DNA of 49,260 nt from Bacilli bacterium (GTDB taxonomy: Bacteria; Bacillota_I; Bacilli_A; RFN20; CAG-826). Position 1 is the first letter of the stretch, and every line of letters starts with the position of its first letter. The notes under the pieces were generated by a model. That model saw only the letters and a list, made by a program, of their open reading frames with translations. It did no database searches and was not told where the DNA came from. A program made the translations under genes and the position numbers. The stretch covers positions 1-49,260 of the forward strand of contig JAKSVG010000006.1 of the NCBI GenBank assembly GCA_024408105.1, given 5' to 3'. Shown here in pieces: positions 25,085 to 35,136 of this stretch.

Positions 25085-25480
25085 TTATTTATCCTCTTTC
25101 TCTTTTTGCTTGTCAGCATCTTTAAGAACGAGACCGAAACTAACTAAAGTTAGAATCGACAATGTATAAGCAAACACTGCAGTAGTAATATAAGTAGCAG
25201 AATTTTTAGAACTTTCCGCTTTGAAATGAGTGTAAATATCATTATACCAAATTGCTTTGTCATGATAGATGCTTGTTTCATCATCAATCGCTTCCCAACC
25301 TATCGTATTTAAAATATTCGTGCTTGCAAGAACCTGAGAATCACTAGCTTTTAGTTTTGCTTTGTTATACTGAGCAACGCCAAATAATGATAAAGTTAGG
25401 ATTGCTAAACCGCCAACAATACCAACATAGGCTAATTTCCTTTTATTTTTGCCAAGTTTTTTTATAAATTTGAATTCCAT
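25085..25480 (-). CDS. Small two-helix membrane protein, last gene of the maltodextrin operon
   Basis: 131 aa: basic N-terminus (KKLGKNKRKL), a transmembrane helix at about 17-36, an external segment of about 60 aa with Trp/Tyr/His-rich 'YHDKAIWYNDIY', a second helix at about 95-118 and a charged tail (KDADKQKEKEDK). No family recognised. It is 2 nt after malK and ends at the operon terminator, so a role in transporter assembly or regulation is possible. Confidence 0.7.
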   Translation of the reverse strand: MEFKFIKKLGKNKRKLAYVGIVGGLAILTLSLFGVAQYNKAKLKASDSQVLASTNILNTIGWEAIDDETSIYHDKAIWYNDIYTHFKAESSKNSATYITTAVFAYTLSILTLVSFGLVLKDADKQKEKEDK

Positions 25481-25482
25481 AT

Positions 25483-26781
25483 TTATTTACCACTAGCAAC
25501 TGGTTCTCCATCAGCCAATAAGTTGATTTCACTTATTGGATCAAAGAAATGCATAGCCTTTGACTCAAATGTTAAGTTAACTTTATTACCATTAACCATG
25601 GATTCTCTTTCTTCTTGAGTAAGATTGATTGTTGGAATACGAACAATAATTTTTGTCTCGTCTTCAGTTCTAACATGAAGATGATATTCACTGCCCATCA
25701 TTTCATTAACTTCTATAGTAACTGGAATTGAAGATGCACCACCATCTTTGGAAAGATTGATATGTTCTGGACGAACACCAAGTAAAATTTCTCTAGAAGG
25801 AATGCCTTTCTTTTTCAATGCTTCGCCTTTTTCGCCGTCAACAGGAATTTTGGCTCCGAAAAATTCAACATGATATTTTCCACCCTCATTTACCAAATTT
25901 GTTTTGAATGTGTTCATCATAGGCGCGCCAATAAATTGGGCAACAAATAAGTTGTCAGGCATATCAAATACTTGGGTAGGTGTACCAACTTGCATAATAA
26001 ATCCATCTCTCATAACAACGATTCTATCGCCTAATGTCATAGCCTCAGTTTGATCGTGAGTAACATAAACGAATGTTGTATTAATTTTCTTTCTTAAAAG
26101 AATAATTTCTGAACGCATTTGGTTACGTAATTTAGCATCAAGATTTGATAAAGGTTCATCCATTAAGAAAACTTTACAATCTTTAACCATCGCACGTCCG
26201 ATAGCGACACGTTGTCTTTGACCGCCAGACAATGCTTTAGGTTTGCGCGTTAAATATTGAGTAATACCAAGAACTTTTGCAGCTTCAGTAACCTTTTGGA
26301 AGATTTCATCTTGAGAATATCCTTTAACAGCTCTTCCATCAACTTTTGATTGTTCTAATTGAGCAATTTTCTTTTTGTTCTTAGGAGTTTCGTTTTGTTT
26401 TAACAAAGCAATTTTATTATCAATATTTCGTAGTTCTTCTTCAGTCCATGGATAATAGTGAATTTTCTTATCAAGACGAAGTGGAAATGCCATATTTTCG
26501 AAAACAGTTAAATGAGGATACAAAGCATAGTTTTGGAAAACCATTGAAATGTGACGGTCTTTTGATTGCAAGTCGTTTACGACTTCTCCATCAATTTTAC
26601 ATGTACCTTCACTAATATCTTCTAGTCCAGCAATCATACGTAAGGTTGTTGATTTTCCGCATCCAGAAGGACCAACGAAAACAACGAATTCCTTATCTTG
26701 AATATCAAGATTAAAATCGTGAACTGCCGTAACATTTCCTTGATAAATCTTTTTTACATTTTCTAATTGAACTCTAGCCAT
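25483..26781 (-). CDS. malK: Maltodextrin/sugar ABC transporter ATP-binding subunit (MalK/MsmX type)
   Basis: 432 aa. Walker A GPSGCGKST (37-45), Q-loop Gln83, signature LSGGQ (184-188), Walker B VFLMDEP (204-210), then a C-terminal TOBE/OB regulatory region (about 290-420) with the family's LGVRPEHI motif. It powers uptake through MalF and MalG. About 50 extra residues (roughly 105-156, Lys/Glu-rich, helical) are inserted in the helical subdomain between Q-loop and signature, so the protein is longer than the usual 365-375 aa. In this subfamily one ATPase often serves several sugar importers. Confidence 0.94.
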   Translation of the reverse strand: MARVQLENVKKIYQGNVTAVHDFNLDIQDKEFVVFVGPSGCGKSTTLRMIAGLEDISEGTCKIDGEVVNDLQSKDRHISMVFQNYALYPHLTVFENMAFPLRLDKKIHYYPWTEEELRNIDNKIALLKQNETPKNKKKIAQLEQSKVDGRAVKGYSQDEIFQKVTEAAKVLGITQYLTRKPKALSGGQRQRVAIGRAMVKDCKVFLMDEPLSNLDAKLRNQMRSEIILLRKKINTTFVYVTHDQTEAMTLGDRIVVMRDGFIMQVGTPTQVFDMPDNLFVAQFIGAPMMNTFKTNLVNEGGKYHVEFFGAKIPVDGEKGEALKKKGIPSREILLGVRPEHINLSKDGGASSIPVTIEVNEMMGSEYHLHVRTEDETKIIVRIPTINLTQEERESMVNGNKVNLTFESKAMHFFDPISEINLLADGEPVASGK

Positions 26782-26796
26782 ATGCTAACCTCCAAA

Positions 26797-27687
26797 TTAA
26801 CCTTTAACTGCGCCACCAGTAACGCCTTCAACATAGTATTTTTGTAAGAATAAGAATAAGACGATAACTGGAATTGCAACAATAACACCACCTGCGCAGA
26901 AATAGGTGAAGTGTGTCGAAATATTTGCAGCACTTAACCACGAATATAAACCTGTTGCAACGTTCATACCTGTTTGTGAACCCAAGGCAATTGTTCTTGC
27001 AAAGATAAAATCACCCCATGGTCCCATAAATGCTGTCAATACTGTGTAAATAATAATTGGCTTACAAAGTGGCAAAATAACCTTGTAGAAAACTTGGAAT
27101 CTTGTCGCACCATCAACCATCGCAGCTTCATCAAGTGATTTAGGCATTGTGTCAAGGAAACCCTTAACAACATAATAGCCCATACCACTACTTGCGATAG
27201 AAACAATGATTAAGCCAGGAACTGCGTTATCGCCAGTAAGTCCAAGTGTATGTAAGACTTGATACAAAACAATCATAGTCAAGAAACCTGGGAACATACC
27301 AAGAATAAGCATTAAGTTCATGAGTGGTTTTCTTAATCTAAATCTAAATCTAGATAAAGCATAAGCCATCATAATTTGCATAATTGTTTGGCCAACAGCA
27401 ACACAAACAGCAATGATAAATGTATTTAAATACCATTGAAGGAAGTTACAATTGGATGCGCAATTATTGACCATATCCCATCCAAAGAGATATGCATAGT
27501 TATTAATACCCCATTGTTGAGGCATAACATAGCCTGTTAAACCTTGTGATTCACAACGGAAGCTTTGTAGTACTAAGAATACGAAAGGAATAATCCAAAT
27601 AATAGAAATTAGAATTAATACTACATAAGAGGCAATATTGCCTGCTCTTCTTTTAGCAGAAAGAGACATTGATCTTTTTTCTTGCAT
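26797..27687 (-). CDS. malG: Maltodextrin ABC transporter permease (MalG type)
   Basis: 296 aa with six transmembrane helices and the EAA loop DEAAMVDGATRFQVFYKVILPL, which docks on the ATPase. It pairs with MalF in the membrane. The ATG overlaps the malF stop as TAATG, and GAGGAGG precedes it. Order malE-malF-malG-malK is standard for MUT1/MalEFG importers. Confidence 0.94.
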   Translation of the reverse strand: MQEKRSMSLSAKRRAGNIASYVVLILISIIWIIPFVFLVLQSFRCESQGLTGYVMPQQWGINNYAYLFGWDMVNNCASNCNFLQWYLNTFIIAVCVAVGQTIMQIMMAYALSRFRFRLRKPLMNLMLILGMFPGFLTMIVLYQVLHTLGLTGDNAVPGLIIVSIASSGMGYYVVKGFLDTMPKSLDEAAMVDGATRFQVFYKVILPLCKPIIIYTVLTAFMGPWGDFIFARTIALGSQTGMNVATGLYSWLSAANISTHFTYFCAGGVIVAIPVIVLFLFLQKYYVEGVTGGAVKG

Positions 27688-29192
27688 TATTGAAATTCCT
27701 CCTCGTTTCTAGTTGATGGAATGAGGTTATAGACAATAAGTGAAAGTATTGCGACAACAATAAACACCATAATGCCAATAACCGCCGCCAATTTATAGTC
27801 ACTATTACTGACTGCAAGGTTAAATAACCATGTAATCAATAAGTCGGTTGAACCATTTGCACTTGAAGCCATATTAATATCTTTAGGTCCGCCACCAGTT
27901 AATAAATAAATAACATTAAAGTTATTCATATTGCCTGTAAATGATGTTAATAAATAAGGACCCGTAACAAATAACATATAAGGTAATGTAATCTTGCTAT
28001 ATTGTTGCCATGGTGAAGCACCATCAATATTTGCAGATTCATATAAGTCAGCTGGTATATTCATTAAAATTCCTGTTGTAACAAGCATTAAATAAGGAAT
28101 ACCAATCCAAATATTAATAACAATAACTGTAATTCTTGCGAGCCATGGATCACCCCAGAAATCAATTGGTTTTCCACCAAGGCTTGCAATAAAGTTGTTA
28201 ATGATTCCGTCAGTTTGGAACATTTCACGAATATAAAGTAATGAAATGAACTGAGGTATAGCAATAGAAAGAACTAAAATAGTTCTCCAAAGTTTTTTAA
28301 ATTTAATTCCCTTCTTATTAATAAGCATTGCAACCATCATGCCAAGGAAATAGTTCGTAAAGGTTGCAAAAAATGCCCACACAATTGTCCAAAGAAGGAT
28401 TTGGCCAAATGTCATAGCAAAGTTATTTCCACCGGCAGACCAAGTGAATAGTTGTGAGAAGTTATCAAATCCAACCCATCCAAATAAATTCATTGGAGGC
28501 ATATGGTTTTTGTCGTAGCTTGTAAATGCGACAAGAATCATAAAGAAGATAGGCAAAAGTGTAAATATAAATATTCCAATAGAAGGGAGAGCAAGTAATG
28601 TTTTATGGAAATCTTTATCAACAACTGCTCTTAAGTCATCTTTTGCAGTTGCTAATCGTTTTTCATCAGCAATAATTTGCTCATTGATTCTATTTTGCTT
28701 AATATTCAAATTCCAGGTGTAAATCAATGCGATGATAAAGAATATCGTTAATACACCATATAAAAGAACATTAAATGAATTAACACCATAAACAACACTT
28801 CCATCAGGATTTGTGATCGTGGCTTCATAATACATGCCAAGGCTTCCTAATTTGCCAAGGTGATATCCTCCCCACATGATCATGTAAACAATAAAGAGAA
28901 TCTCGAATCCTAAAAACAAGATACCTCTTAATATTTGTCCACGAGCAATGGAGCCAAAGCCCATAATAATGTATGAAACTTTAGTTTTCCAATCACCATG
29001 AATAAATGTTAATACAAGATCTTTAAACCAATGATAAATGCCTAAACCCAAATTCTTGAAGAACAATCCAATCTTAATGCCTAAATTCTTAAAGAATGTA
29101 GGAATCAAGGAAAAGAAGCGTTTGAATTTGTAAGCGAATCTTTGGCCTTTTTTAAGCTTAAGATAATCTAAACCAGTAATTTCAGCTATCAT
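27687..29192 (-). CDS. malF: Maltodextrin ABC transporter permease (MalF type)
   Basis: 501 aa from the ATG at 29192; AAGGAGG is 6 nt upstream, and a GTG two codons earlier is too close. The N-terminal 200 aa form an extension with an amphipathic part (FFKNLGIKIG then FFKNLGLGIYHWF, an internal near-repeat) and about two extra helices. The core permease follows (about 200-495) with EAA loop ESANIDGASPWQQYSKITLP. The external GGGPKDINMASS segment is typical of maltodextrin permeases. Confidence 0.93.
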   Translation of the reverse strand: MIAEITGLDYLKLKKGQRFAYKFKRFFSLIPTFFKNLGIKIGLFFKNLGLGIYHWFKDLVLTFIHGDWKTKVSYIIMGFGSIARGQILRGILFLGFEILFIVYMIMWGGYHLGKLGSLGMYYEATITNPDGSVVYGVNSFNVLLYGVLTIFFIIALIYTWNLNIKQNRINEQIIADEKRLATAKDDLRAVVDKDFHKTLLALPSIGIFIFTLLPIFFMILVAFTSYDKNHMPPMNLFGWVGFDNFSQLFTWSAGGNNFAMTFGQILLWTIVWAFFATFTNYFLGMMVAMLINKKGIKFKKLWRTILVLSIAIPQFISLLYIREMFQTDGIINNFIASLGGKPIDFWGDPWLARITVIVINIWIGIPYLMLVTTGILMNIPADLYESANIDGASPWQQYSKITLPYMLFVTGPYLLTSFTGNMNNFNVIYLLTGGGPKDINMASSANGSTDLLITWLFNLAVSNSDYKLAAVIGIMVFIVVAILSLIVYNLIPSTRNEEEFQ

Positions 29193-29203
29193 ATTCACCC
29201 TCC

Positions 29204-30481
29204 TTAATCATCCTTCAAACCTTCGAGGTTACTATCATATATTTCTAAGAAATTCTTGAAGTCAGCCTCTGTAGAATCAGCCTTAACTGAACTAGAAAGT
29301 GTAGCAACATTACTCCACCATGAACCAGGGCACATATTTTGTTCATTAGCGAATTCAGCTTGAGCAGCAAGTGCAGCTAATCCCGGTTGATCTAATACAG
29401 CTTGTTCTTTACTAGCTGCAATATTACTTGGGCCCCAACCAGCTTCATTAAATCTTTCAGTTTGGCATTGTTGATTTGTTAAATAACGAGCAATTTTCCT
29501 GCAAACAGAGGCTTTTTTACTATCTGTTTGTGGTTTTACACCAATCAACTTAAAGCCACTATAACTTGAAATATGATATGATTGTCCATCAACAATAAAA
29601 CTTGGCATTGGAGCGCAACCTAAGTTTTCTCCAAGCGCTTGCTTAGCAGCAGCATAGTTCCAAATACCAGAGATAGCAACAGCAGCTGTATCACCTAATT
29701 TATTTGTTTGATCATTAGGAGATACTAAGTCACTTGCTTTAAGTTTTTGAAGTGCCTTCATTGCAGGCATACCGTTAGCCTTATAAGTATCTTCATAGCC
29801 TGTAAAGTTACCGGTAGCAGGATCAATGGACCATTTAGAATAACAACCAGTTGCCATAAAGTAGCTTGCAGCGTAGAATCCATCAGCAAATACTTTGTAA
29901 TTGATACGCTTTCCAGCTGCTTTACATTTAGCAATGATTGTGTCCATGTTCAAAATGTCTGATTCATTTAGAACACTCTTATCATAATACATGAAGTAGC
30001 CATTATCGCTTGTCATTGGGAATGCACATAAATTGCCTCCATATGTTGCAGCGTTAACAGCACCTTTCATATTGTCTGACTTAACGCTATCAGCCATAGT
30101 AGATGTAATATCCATTAATGCACCAGCAATTTTAAGTCTTGATAATTGGTCTTGAGCAAAGCAGAAGATATCTGCGCCAGATTGAACGTCTTGGAGCATA
30201 TCACTTGCTGCATCGCCTTCAGATTCAGGCTCAACATTAACAGTGAGTTTGTATTTGCCACCATTAAGAGATTCAAATGCGGCAATTTGAGTTTGCGTTA
30301 AAGTAAGGATAGATTTATCGCACCAAACTTTAATATTGTATTCACCTTCATCATCATCTTCATCTGGGAGTGTATCATCAAATGGATAAGGATCGACATT
30401 GTAGTCAAACTTAAACGTACATCCACTCAAAGTTAAAGAAGAGAGAGTGAGTAAGACAAATAATAATTTTTTATGTTTCAT
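29204..30481 (-). CDS. malE: Maltodextrin-binding lipoprotein (MalE type)
   Basis: 425 aa from the second ATG (30481), 6 nt after GGAGG; the ATG at 30484 is 3 nt from it. The lipobox is LSGC (Cys21), then an acidic linker and a type I solute-binding fold beginning INVW-like (NIKVWCDKS) with 'FNEAGWGPSN' near the C-terminus, as in extracellular sugar-binding proteins. It delivers maltodextrins to MalFG. It lies 12 nt before malF. Confidence 0.93.
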   Translation of the reverse strand: MKHKKLLFVLLTLSSLTLSGCTFKFDYNVDPYPFDDTLPDEDDDEGEYNIKVWCDKSILTLTQTQIAAFESLNGGKYKLTVNVEPESEGDAASDMLQDVQSGADIFCFAQDQLSRLKIAGALMDITSTMADSVKSDNMKGAVNAATYGGNLCAFPMTSDNGYFMYYDKSVLNESDILNMDTIIAKCKAAGKRINYKVFADGFYAASYFMATGCYSKWSIDPATGNFTGYEDTYKANGMPAMKALQKLKASDLVSPNDQTNKLGDTAAVAISGIWNYAAAKQALGENLGCAPMPSFIVDGQSYHISSYSGFKLIGVKPQTDSKKASVCRKIARYLTNQQCQTERFNEAGWGPSNIAASKEQAVLDQPGLAALAAQAEFANEQNMCPGSWWSNVATLSSSVKADSTEADFKNFLEIYDSNLEGLKDD

Positions 30482-30493
30482 CATAGCCCTCCT

Positions 30494-31057
30494 TTAATCT
30501 ACCCAGATACCATAGAGATTTGTGACAGCTTGCTGCCTATAATCTTTTGTAAAGTCCCACATATGTCCCTTATCACCTAAACAAGATGAATATGCCGAGA
30601 ATCCAAGGAAGTTTGTGAAGTCATATTTTGTTGTAAAACCAAGAGTTTCACCAATGGCAAGGACTTTCTCTTTGGAATCAATTTCCTCAGGACATGCCCC
30701 TAATGGTTTCAACATAAACCATTTAATTGTGAATATTGGACAATCAAGTCCATTAGCATCTGTTGTTTGCGTGGAATCGAAATAGAAATTAATGGTTGTA
30801 TCGTATTCACTTATGCAAACATATTCAGTGCCATTCCACTTAAATTTAAGTCCATCATCATCAGTGTAATAAGTTTTAGTAGGATCTTTGGCATGCTCGA
30901 ATTCACTCTTAACTAATGTTTCATAATCTGCGACATGAACTTCGTTGTGAAGTGTATCGACAACTCCACCATGAGATGGATGGTATGCTTCAGAATTACA
31001 ACCGCCAATTAATAATGGAATTAATAGTAAAGGAACAATTTTAAATATCTTTTTCAT
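30494..31057 (-). CDS. Lipoprotein of unknown function in the starch operon
   Basis: 187 aa, lipobox LIGGC (Cys20), with two further Cys pairs (for example Cys147 and Cys150-type positions in PLGACPEE and YSSCLGD). No domain recognised. AGAGGAG precedes the ATG. It sits 1 nt after pulA and 12 nt before malE, so it is expressed with the starch genes and may bind carbohydrate or assist the importer. Confidence 0.75.
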   Translation of the reverse strand: MKKIFKIVPLLLIPLLIGGCNSEAYHPSHGGVVDTLHNEVHVADYETLVKSEFEHAKDPTKTYYTDDDGLKFKWNGTEYVCISEYDTTINFYFDSTQTTDANGLDCPIFTIKWFMLKPLGACPEEIDSKEKVLAIGETLGFTTKYDFTNFLGFSAYSSCLGDKGHMWDFTKDYRQQAVTNLYGIWVD

Positions 31058-31058
31058 A

Positions 31059-34000
31059 TTATAAAGCTCCTCTCTTACAAACTCTTATGGCATAGCCATA
31101 GTATTCATTACCTAAGTCAACGCCGCTACCAGTATAGCTTTGTGGACCATAATCAAATAAGCAATTATTATAAATTGACATATCATCTAATGGAACAACG
31201 CCACGTTGTTTACCTGCAACAAAGATGAAATATTCATCATATTGAATTCCAAGTGCCCAAGGTTGTCCTTCACCTGTCCAGAATAAGTTAACATATTGCT
31301 TGCCTGCACTTGTTGTGCCGCTAGGCCATGTTTCAAATTTATTTGCTGGCGCACTCTTAGGAATGCGATTATGAAGTCTAACAACGCTCTTCCAAGCATC
31401 ATTGTATTGATATTCAGCATTTGTGACTGTCACACCATCTAATTCAACTTGAAGTTTATTGCCCCATTTAAATGAGTTAACTTTTAAAGGTGAATTGTAT
31501 GAGTTATGTGAAATATAGTGACTATGAAGTTGTGTATATGTATTTTCTAAACATTCTTCTTTTACATCTTCAGTTACTTCTTTAGTTCTAAACAATTCTT
31601 CACCGCCAAGCATAAATGCTGCTGCGTTTGATGCAAATACAATTGTGTGAGAGGCGATTGATGCTTTAACAATGTCAATAATGTTGGCAGGTTGACCATC
31701 AACTATTGTGTTATAAAGTTGATCTCTGCATGTCCAGTTATCGTGACAAGAAACATAATTAACAGTTTGCTTAACAAAATTTGATTTTCCACGATGAATG
31801 CCCCAAACCATATCTGCAATAGCATTAGGTTCATCATACATGTCAGTTGTTTTTTGCATGAATCCTTTTTGAGGATAGACTTGTTCTTGACCCCATGCAC
31901 TGTTAGCGCCTTTAACAGCATTTCTGCCTGTATCATTAAAGCAGCCAAGGTAGCATGAATCGACATCATCATTACCAGTCATTGGATCAAAATTATTGCA
32001 ATATTTGTAAACTTCATAAGTAGAAGCAGAACCATTGTTGTAATTTGAACCATGATATCCACCACTAGTCCAACCTTCACCATAAATATAGATATCTTTA
32101 TCTAATGTTGATAATTTTTCTTTTAATTGATTAAGGGTTACATAGTCAAGTAAACCCATAAGGTCAAATCTAAAGCCCTTAATCTTATATTCTTTTGCCC
32201 ACATATACACGCTATCAATAATGAATTTTCTCATCATTGGAGCGTCACTTTTAACTTCGTTATGGCAACCAGAACCATCATATAATTCTCCGTTTTCATC
32301 ATATCTAAAATAATATCTAGGCATGAGTTTATTGAAGCAAGATGCACTTGGTGATGAGACGTGGTTATAAACGACGTCCATAATAACACGTGTATGTGCA
32401 TCCGTTTTGCTCATTTGAAGAATTAAGTTCTTAAATTCTCTAATACGAGTTAAACCATTTGAAGGATCACTAGAATAAGAACCTTCAACACAGTTATAGT
32501 TAAGTGGGTTGTATCCCCAGTTATATTTATTAATACCTTTTTCTGTTTCGTCATTATCGTGATCAAAAACAGGTAATAATTGAACAGCTTTTACACCAAG
32601 TTCATTTAGATGGTCATAGCCAGTTGAAATTTCAGGATGATCTTTTAAATGGGTGCCTTTTTCAACAAAAGCATTATATGTACCATTTTTATTACCTTGG
32701 TTTGAAACCCATGATTCATCTCCAGTAAAGTCTTTAACATGGACTTCATAAATGGATAAATCTTGAGGTGTTGCTATATCATAGCCAGGTTCTCCATCCC
32801 AAACAAGAGGTAATTCATCCCAACCATCAGGATTTGTTTCGCTCTTATCATAAATCATTCCACGAACACCACTTGTTCCACAAGCAGTTGCATATGGGTC
32901 CATTGTGATTGATGTTCCGTTTAAATTATCGACTTGGAATGCATAATATTTATTTTTAAGTGAGTTTGTTGGAGTATCAAATAATGTAATTGACCACACA
33001 CCACCTTCAAGATAATTCATGTGCCAACCGACATATTTGTCATCGCCACCAAAAGCGGCACTTGTATTGCTTTCATAAATAAGTAGGGACATATTTGCAG
33101 CAATAGGAGCCCAAACTTTAAATGTTGTGAATCCTTTGTGATATGTCATTCCTAAATCAGAGCCACTATAGTTATAATATTTTTCAAATTTAGCAGTTTC
33201 ATAAAGGTTTTCAAAAGATGCATAAACTGTTTTACTTAGCGCACTTGTTGAAGAAATTTCTTTAGAAACTAAGCAATAAACCATGTTAATTTTAGCAGTA
33301 TAAGGGAATGTGATATCAAATTCCTTAACTTCACCGCTAACATCATTTAAACCGGTCATAACTAAGAAGTTTTTCTTGATAGCTTCACGCTTTTTTAGTT
33401 TAATTCTGTAATAATTCTCATCGAAAGCATAAAGTTCCCAAGAAACATTCTTTGTCTCACTTGTAGTGACACAATGAATTGTCTTCCAGTCTGTAAATTT
33501 AGCTAATTTGATGCCATCAACTTTAGTTTCGGCTTCGGTTGCAAATTGAGCCATACCGCCACCAGCAGCTGGTGTACACCAAACATTGACTTCTTCATTA
33601 ACAGGTGGGAATTGAGCGTAATGAAGCTCAACGTCATCTGACTGACCACCCCAGTTAAGATTACTTGGAGAAATCATTTTATATTTAATAATATACATTA
33701 AACCTGTTCCACCAACGAATTCAGTAAATCTTGAATCAGGTGAACCTTGTTTAATGTTAATAGTAATTGTCATCTGCGTTCCATCTGCGGAATAGGAGAC
33801 AATATCTGCGCCATTTTGCTCATCAGAATACTCGACACCATCAACACCATTTGTCCAAATGTAGAATGCGCGGTTTTTACAAAGACCATCTTCATTCACA
33901 TAGTGAATCTTTACTGTACTAACTGGTCCAATTTCCTCTTCTTCTTCATCATCGCTAGCAAAATGAGGATGATTAATATCAAAAGGAACATCATGAGAAT

Positions 34001-34109
34001 ATTCAATAGGATCTTCTCCTGCAGCATCTTTAGTAAATATGCTAGGTACAACTAAAGATAAACCAAGGATTGGCGTGAGCAATGCGACTATAATTTTTTG
34101 CTTCTTCAT
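31059..34109 (-). CDS. pulA: Type I pullulanase (GH13), secreted
   Basis: 1016 aa from the second ATG (34109), 5 nt after GGAG; residue numbers below count from 34112. A signal peptide (about 1-30, no lipobox) is followed by an acidic linker, a CBM41-like domain (about 65-180), a CBM48-like domain (about 325-415), then the GH13 barrel with pullulanase signature YNWGYNP (530-536), nucleophile Asp650 in GFRFD, acid/base Glu679 in IYGEGW and His790-Asp791. It cleaves alpha-1,6 branches of pullulan and starch. There is no LPxTG or membrane anchor, so it is probably released or held by binding modules. Fourth-to-last step of the operon before malE. Confidence 0.94.
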   Translation of the reverse strand: MKKQKIIVALLTPILGLSLVVPSIFTKDAAGEDPIEYSHDVPFDINHPHFASDDEEEEEIGPVSTVKIHYVNEDGLCKNRAFYIWTNGVDGVEYSDEQNGADIVSYSADGTQMTITINIKQGSPDSRFTEFVGGTGLMYIIKYKMISPSNLNWGGQSDDVELHYAQFPPVNEEVNVWCTPAAGGGMAQFATEAETKVDGIKLAKFTDWKTIHCVTTSETKNVSWELYAFDENYYRIKLKKREAIKKNFLVMTGLNDVSGEVKEFDITFPYTAKINMVYCLVSKEISSTSALSKTVYASFENLYETAKFEKYYNYSGSDLGMTYHKGFTTFKVWAPIAANMSLLIYESNTSAAFGGDDKYVGWHMNYLEGGVWSITLFDTPTNSLKNKYYAFQVDNLNGTSITMDPYATACGTSGVRGMIYDKSETNPDGWDELPLVWDGEPGYDIATPQDLSIYEVHVKDFTGDESWVSNQGNKNGTYNAFVEKGTHLKDHPEISTGYDHLNELGVKAVQLLPVFDHDNDETEKGINKYNWGYNPLNYNCVEGSYSSDPSNGLTRIREFKNLILQMSKTDAHTRVIMDVVYNHVSSPSASCFNKLMPRYYFRYDENGELYDGSGCHNEVKSDAPMMRKFIIDSVYMWAKEYKIKGFRFDLMGLLDYVTLNQLKEKLSTLDKDIYIYGEGWTSGGYHGSNYNNGSASTYEVYKYCNNFDPMTGNDDVDSCYLGCFNDTGRNAVKGANSAWGQEQVYPQKGFMQKTTDMYDEPNAIADMVWGIHRGKSNFVKQTVNYVSCHDNWTCRDQLYNTIVDGQPANIIDIVKASIASHTIVFASNAAAFMLGGEELFRTKEVTEDVKEECLENTYTQLHSHYISHNSYNSPLKVNSFKWGNKLQVELDGVTVTNAEYQYNDAWKSVVRLHNRIPKSAPANKFETWPSGTTSAGKQYVNLFWTGEGQPWALGIQYDEYFIFVAGKQRGVVPLDDMSIYNNCLFDYGPQSYTGSGVDLGNEYYGYAIRVCKRGAL

Positions 34110-34122
34110 CATTTCTCCTTTC

Positions 34123-35130
34123 CTAATTTAGTTGTAATTCTATCCAATATTTATACATTCCATCACCTTGAGGATTTAAATCGAAATATAAGATGAATCT
34201 TCCGTCTTTAACAATCTTCATATTTAAATCTCCACCACTTTGGAATTCAACATATGTTAATGCGTTTTCGCCTGCACCAGAATTAGATGCACTGACGCTA
34301 TACCAATTTGTTAACGAAGAATCTTCTCCGTTATATTGAGCAACTTTAAATTCCTCATTAGCTTTAGCCTCAAATTTAATCATATATTCCTTATCGGTAT
34401 ATGGACTTTCATTCTTAGTTAATTCATAAGAAGCATTCGCCTTCCACTCGTTAGGTGTGCCATACAAGTAATAATTACCAATAACTAAATCTTTCTTAGG
34501 AGACACATTGACTGTGCAAGAAGCAGTCTTACCACCATCAACTGTTGTAACTTTTATAACGGCGGTTCCTTCTTTTAATGCACAAGCATTTCCATTATCA
34601 TCAACTGAAACCACACTTGGTTCTGATGATTCATAACGAACTAATTGATTCGTCGCGTTATTTGGATAAACTGCAGCAATGAATATATATGAATCACCAA
34701 CAGTTAAATCTAATGTTTCAACATCTAAAGATACGGATTCAACTACCACAACAATACCTTGTTCATTGACAACAACATGTAAGTCGGCAGCTTTTGATTC
34801 ATCACCTAGAGGTGTAACAGTGATATCTGTTTCACCAATTTTAACTGGTGTTACCGCAAATTTTTCGCCACTTTTGCCATCTTTTTTAGATAAGGTAGCA
34901 ATAGTTTCATCTTTAACAGAAACTTTTAATGAATCATTGAATTCACCTTCTCCATTAATGGTTGGGATAAATTCTTTAGGTTCATTGCCAACCTTCAAAA
35001 CAAGACTTTGAACATCAAATGATACACCTGAAATAGTAAAGTCCTCTTTTTTTGGAACCCCATTATTAAGCACGCATGAGCTGAGCACAGGCGCAAATAA
35101 TAAAGGAAGAATAGTAATAATTTTCTTCAT
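34123..35130 (-). CDS. Ig-like/starch-binding-type lipoprotein
   Basis: 335 aa, lipobox LSSC (Cys19). Two Ig-like modules follow: about 30-125 and a clear BIG2 domain at 130-210 (VSLDVETLDLTVGDSY, YPNNATNQLVRYESS, TVDGGKTASCTVNV). The C-terminal domain (about 215-335) begins NYYLYGTPNEWKANASYEL, the strand pattern of SusE/SusF-like or CBM26-like starch-binding modules. It probably holds starch at the cell surface. It lies between amylase and pullulanase with 6- and 10-nt gaps. Confidence 0.8.
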   Translation of the reverse strand: MKKIITILPLLFAPVLSSCVLNNGVPKKEDFTISGVSFDVQSLVLKVGNEPKEFIPTINGEGEFNDSLKVSVKDETIATLSKKDGKSGEKFAVTPVKIGETDITVTPLGDESKAADLHVVVNEQGIVVVVESVSLDVETLDLTVGDSYIFIAAVYPNNATNQLVRYESSEPSVVSVDDNGNACALKEGTAVIKVTTVDGGKTASCTVNVSPKKDLVIGNYYLYGTPNEWKANASYELTKNESPYTDKEYMIKFEAKANEEFKVAQYNGEDSSLTNWYSVSASNSGAGENALTYVEFQSGGDLNMKIVKDGRFILYFDLNPQGDGMYKYWIELQLN

Positions 35131-35136
35131 AAGCTA

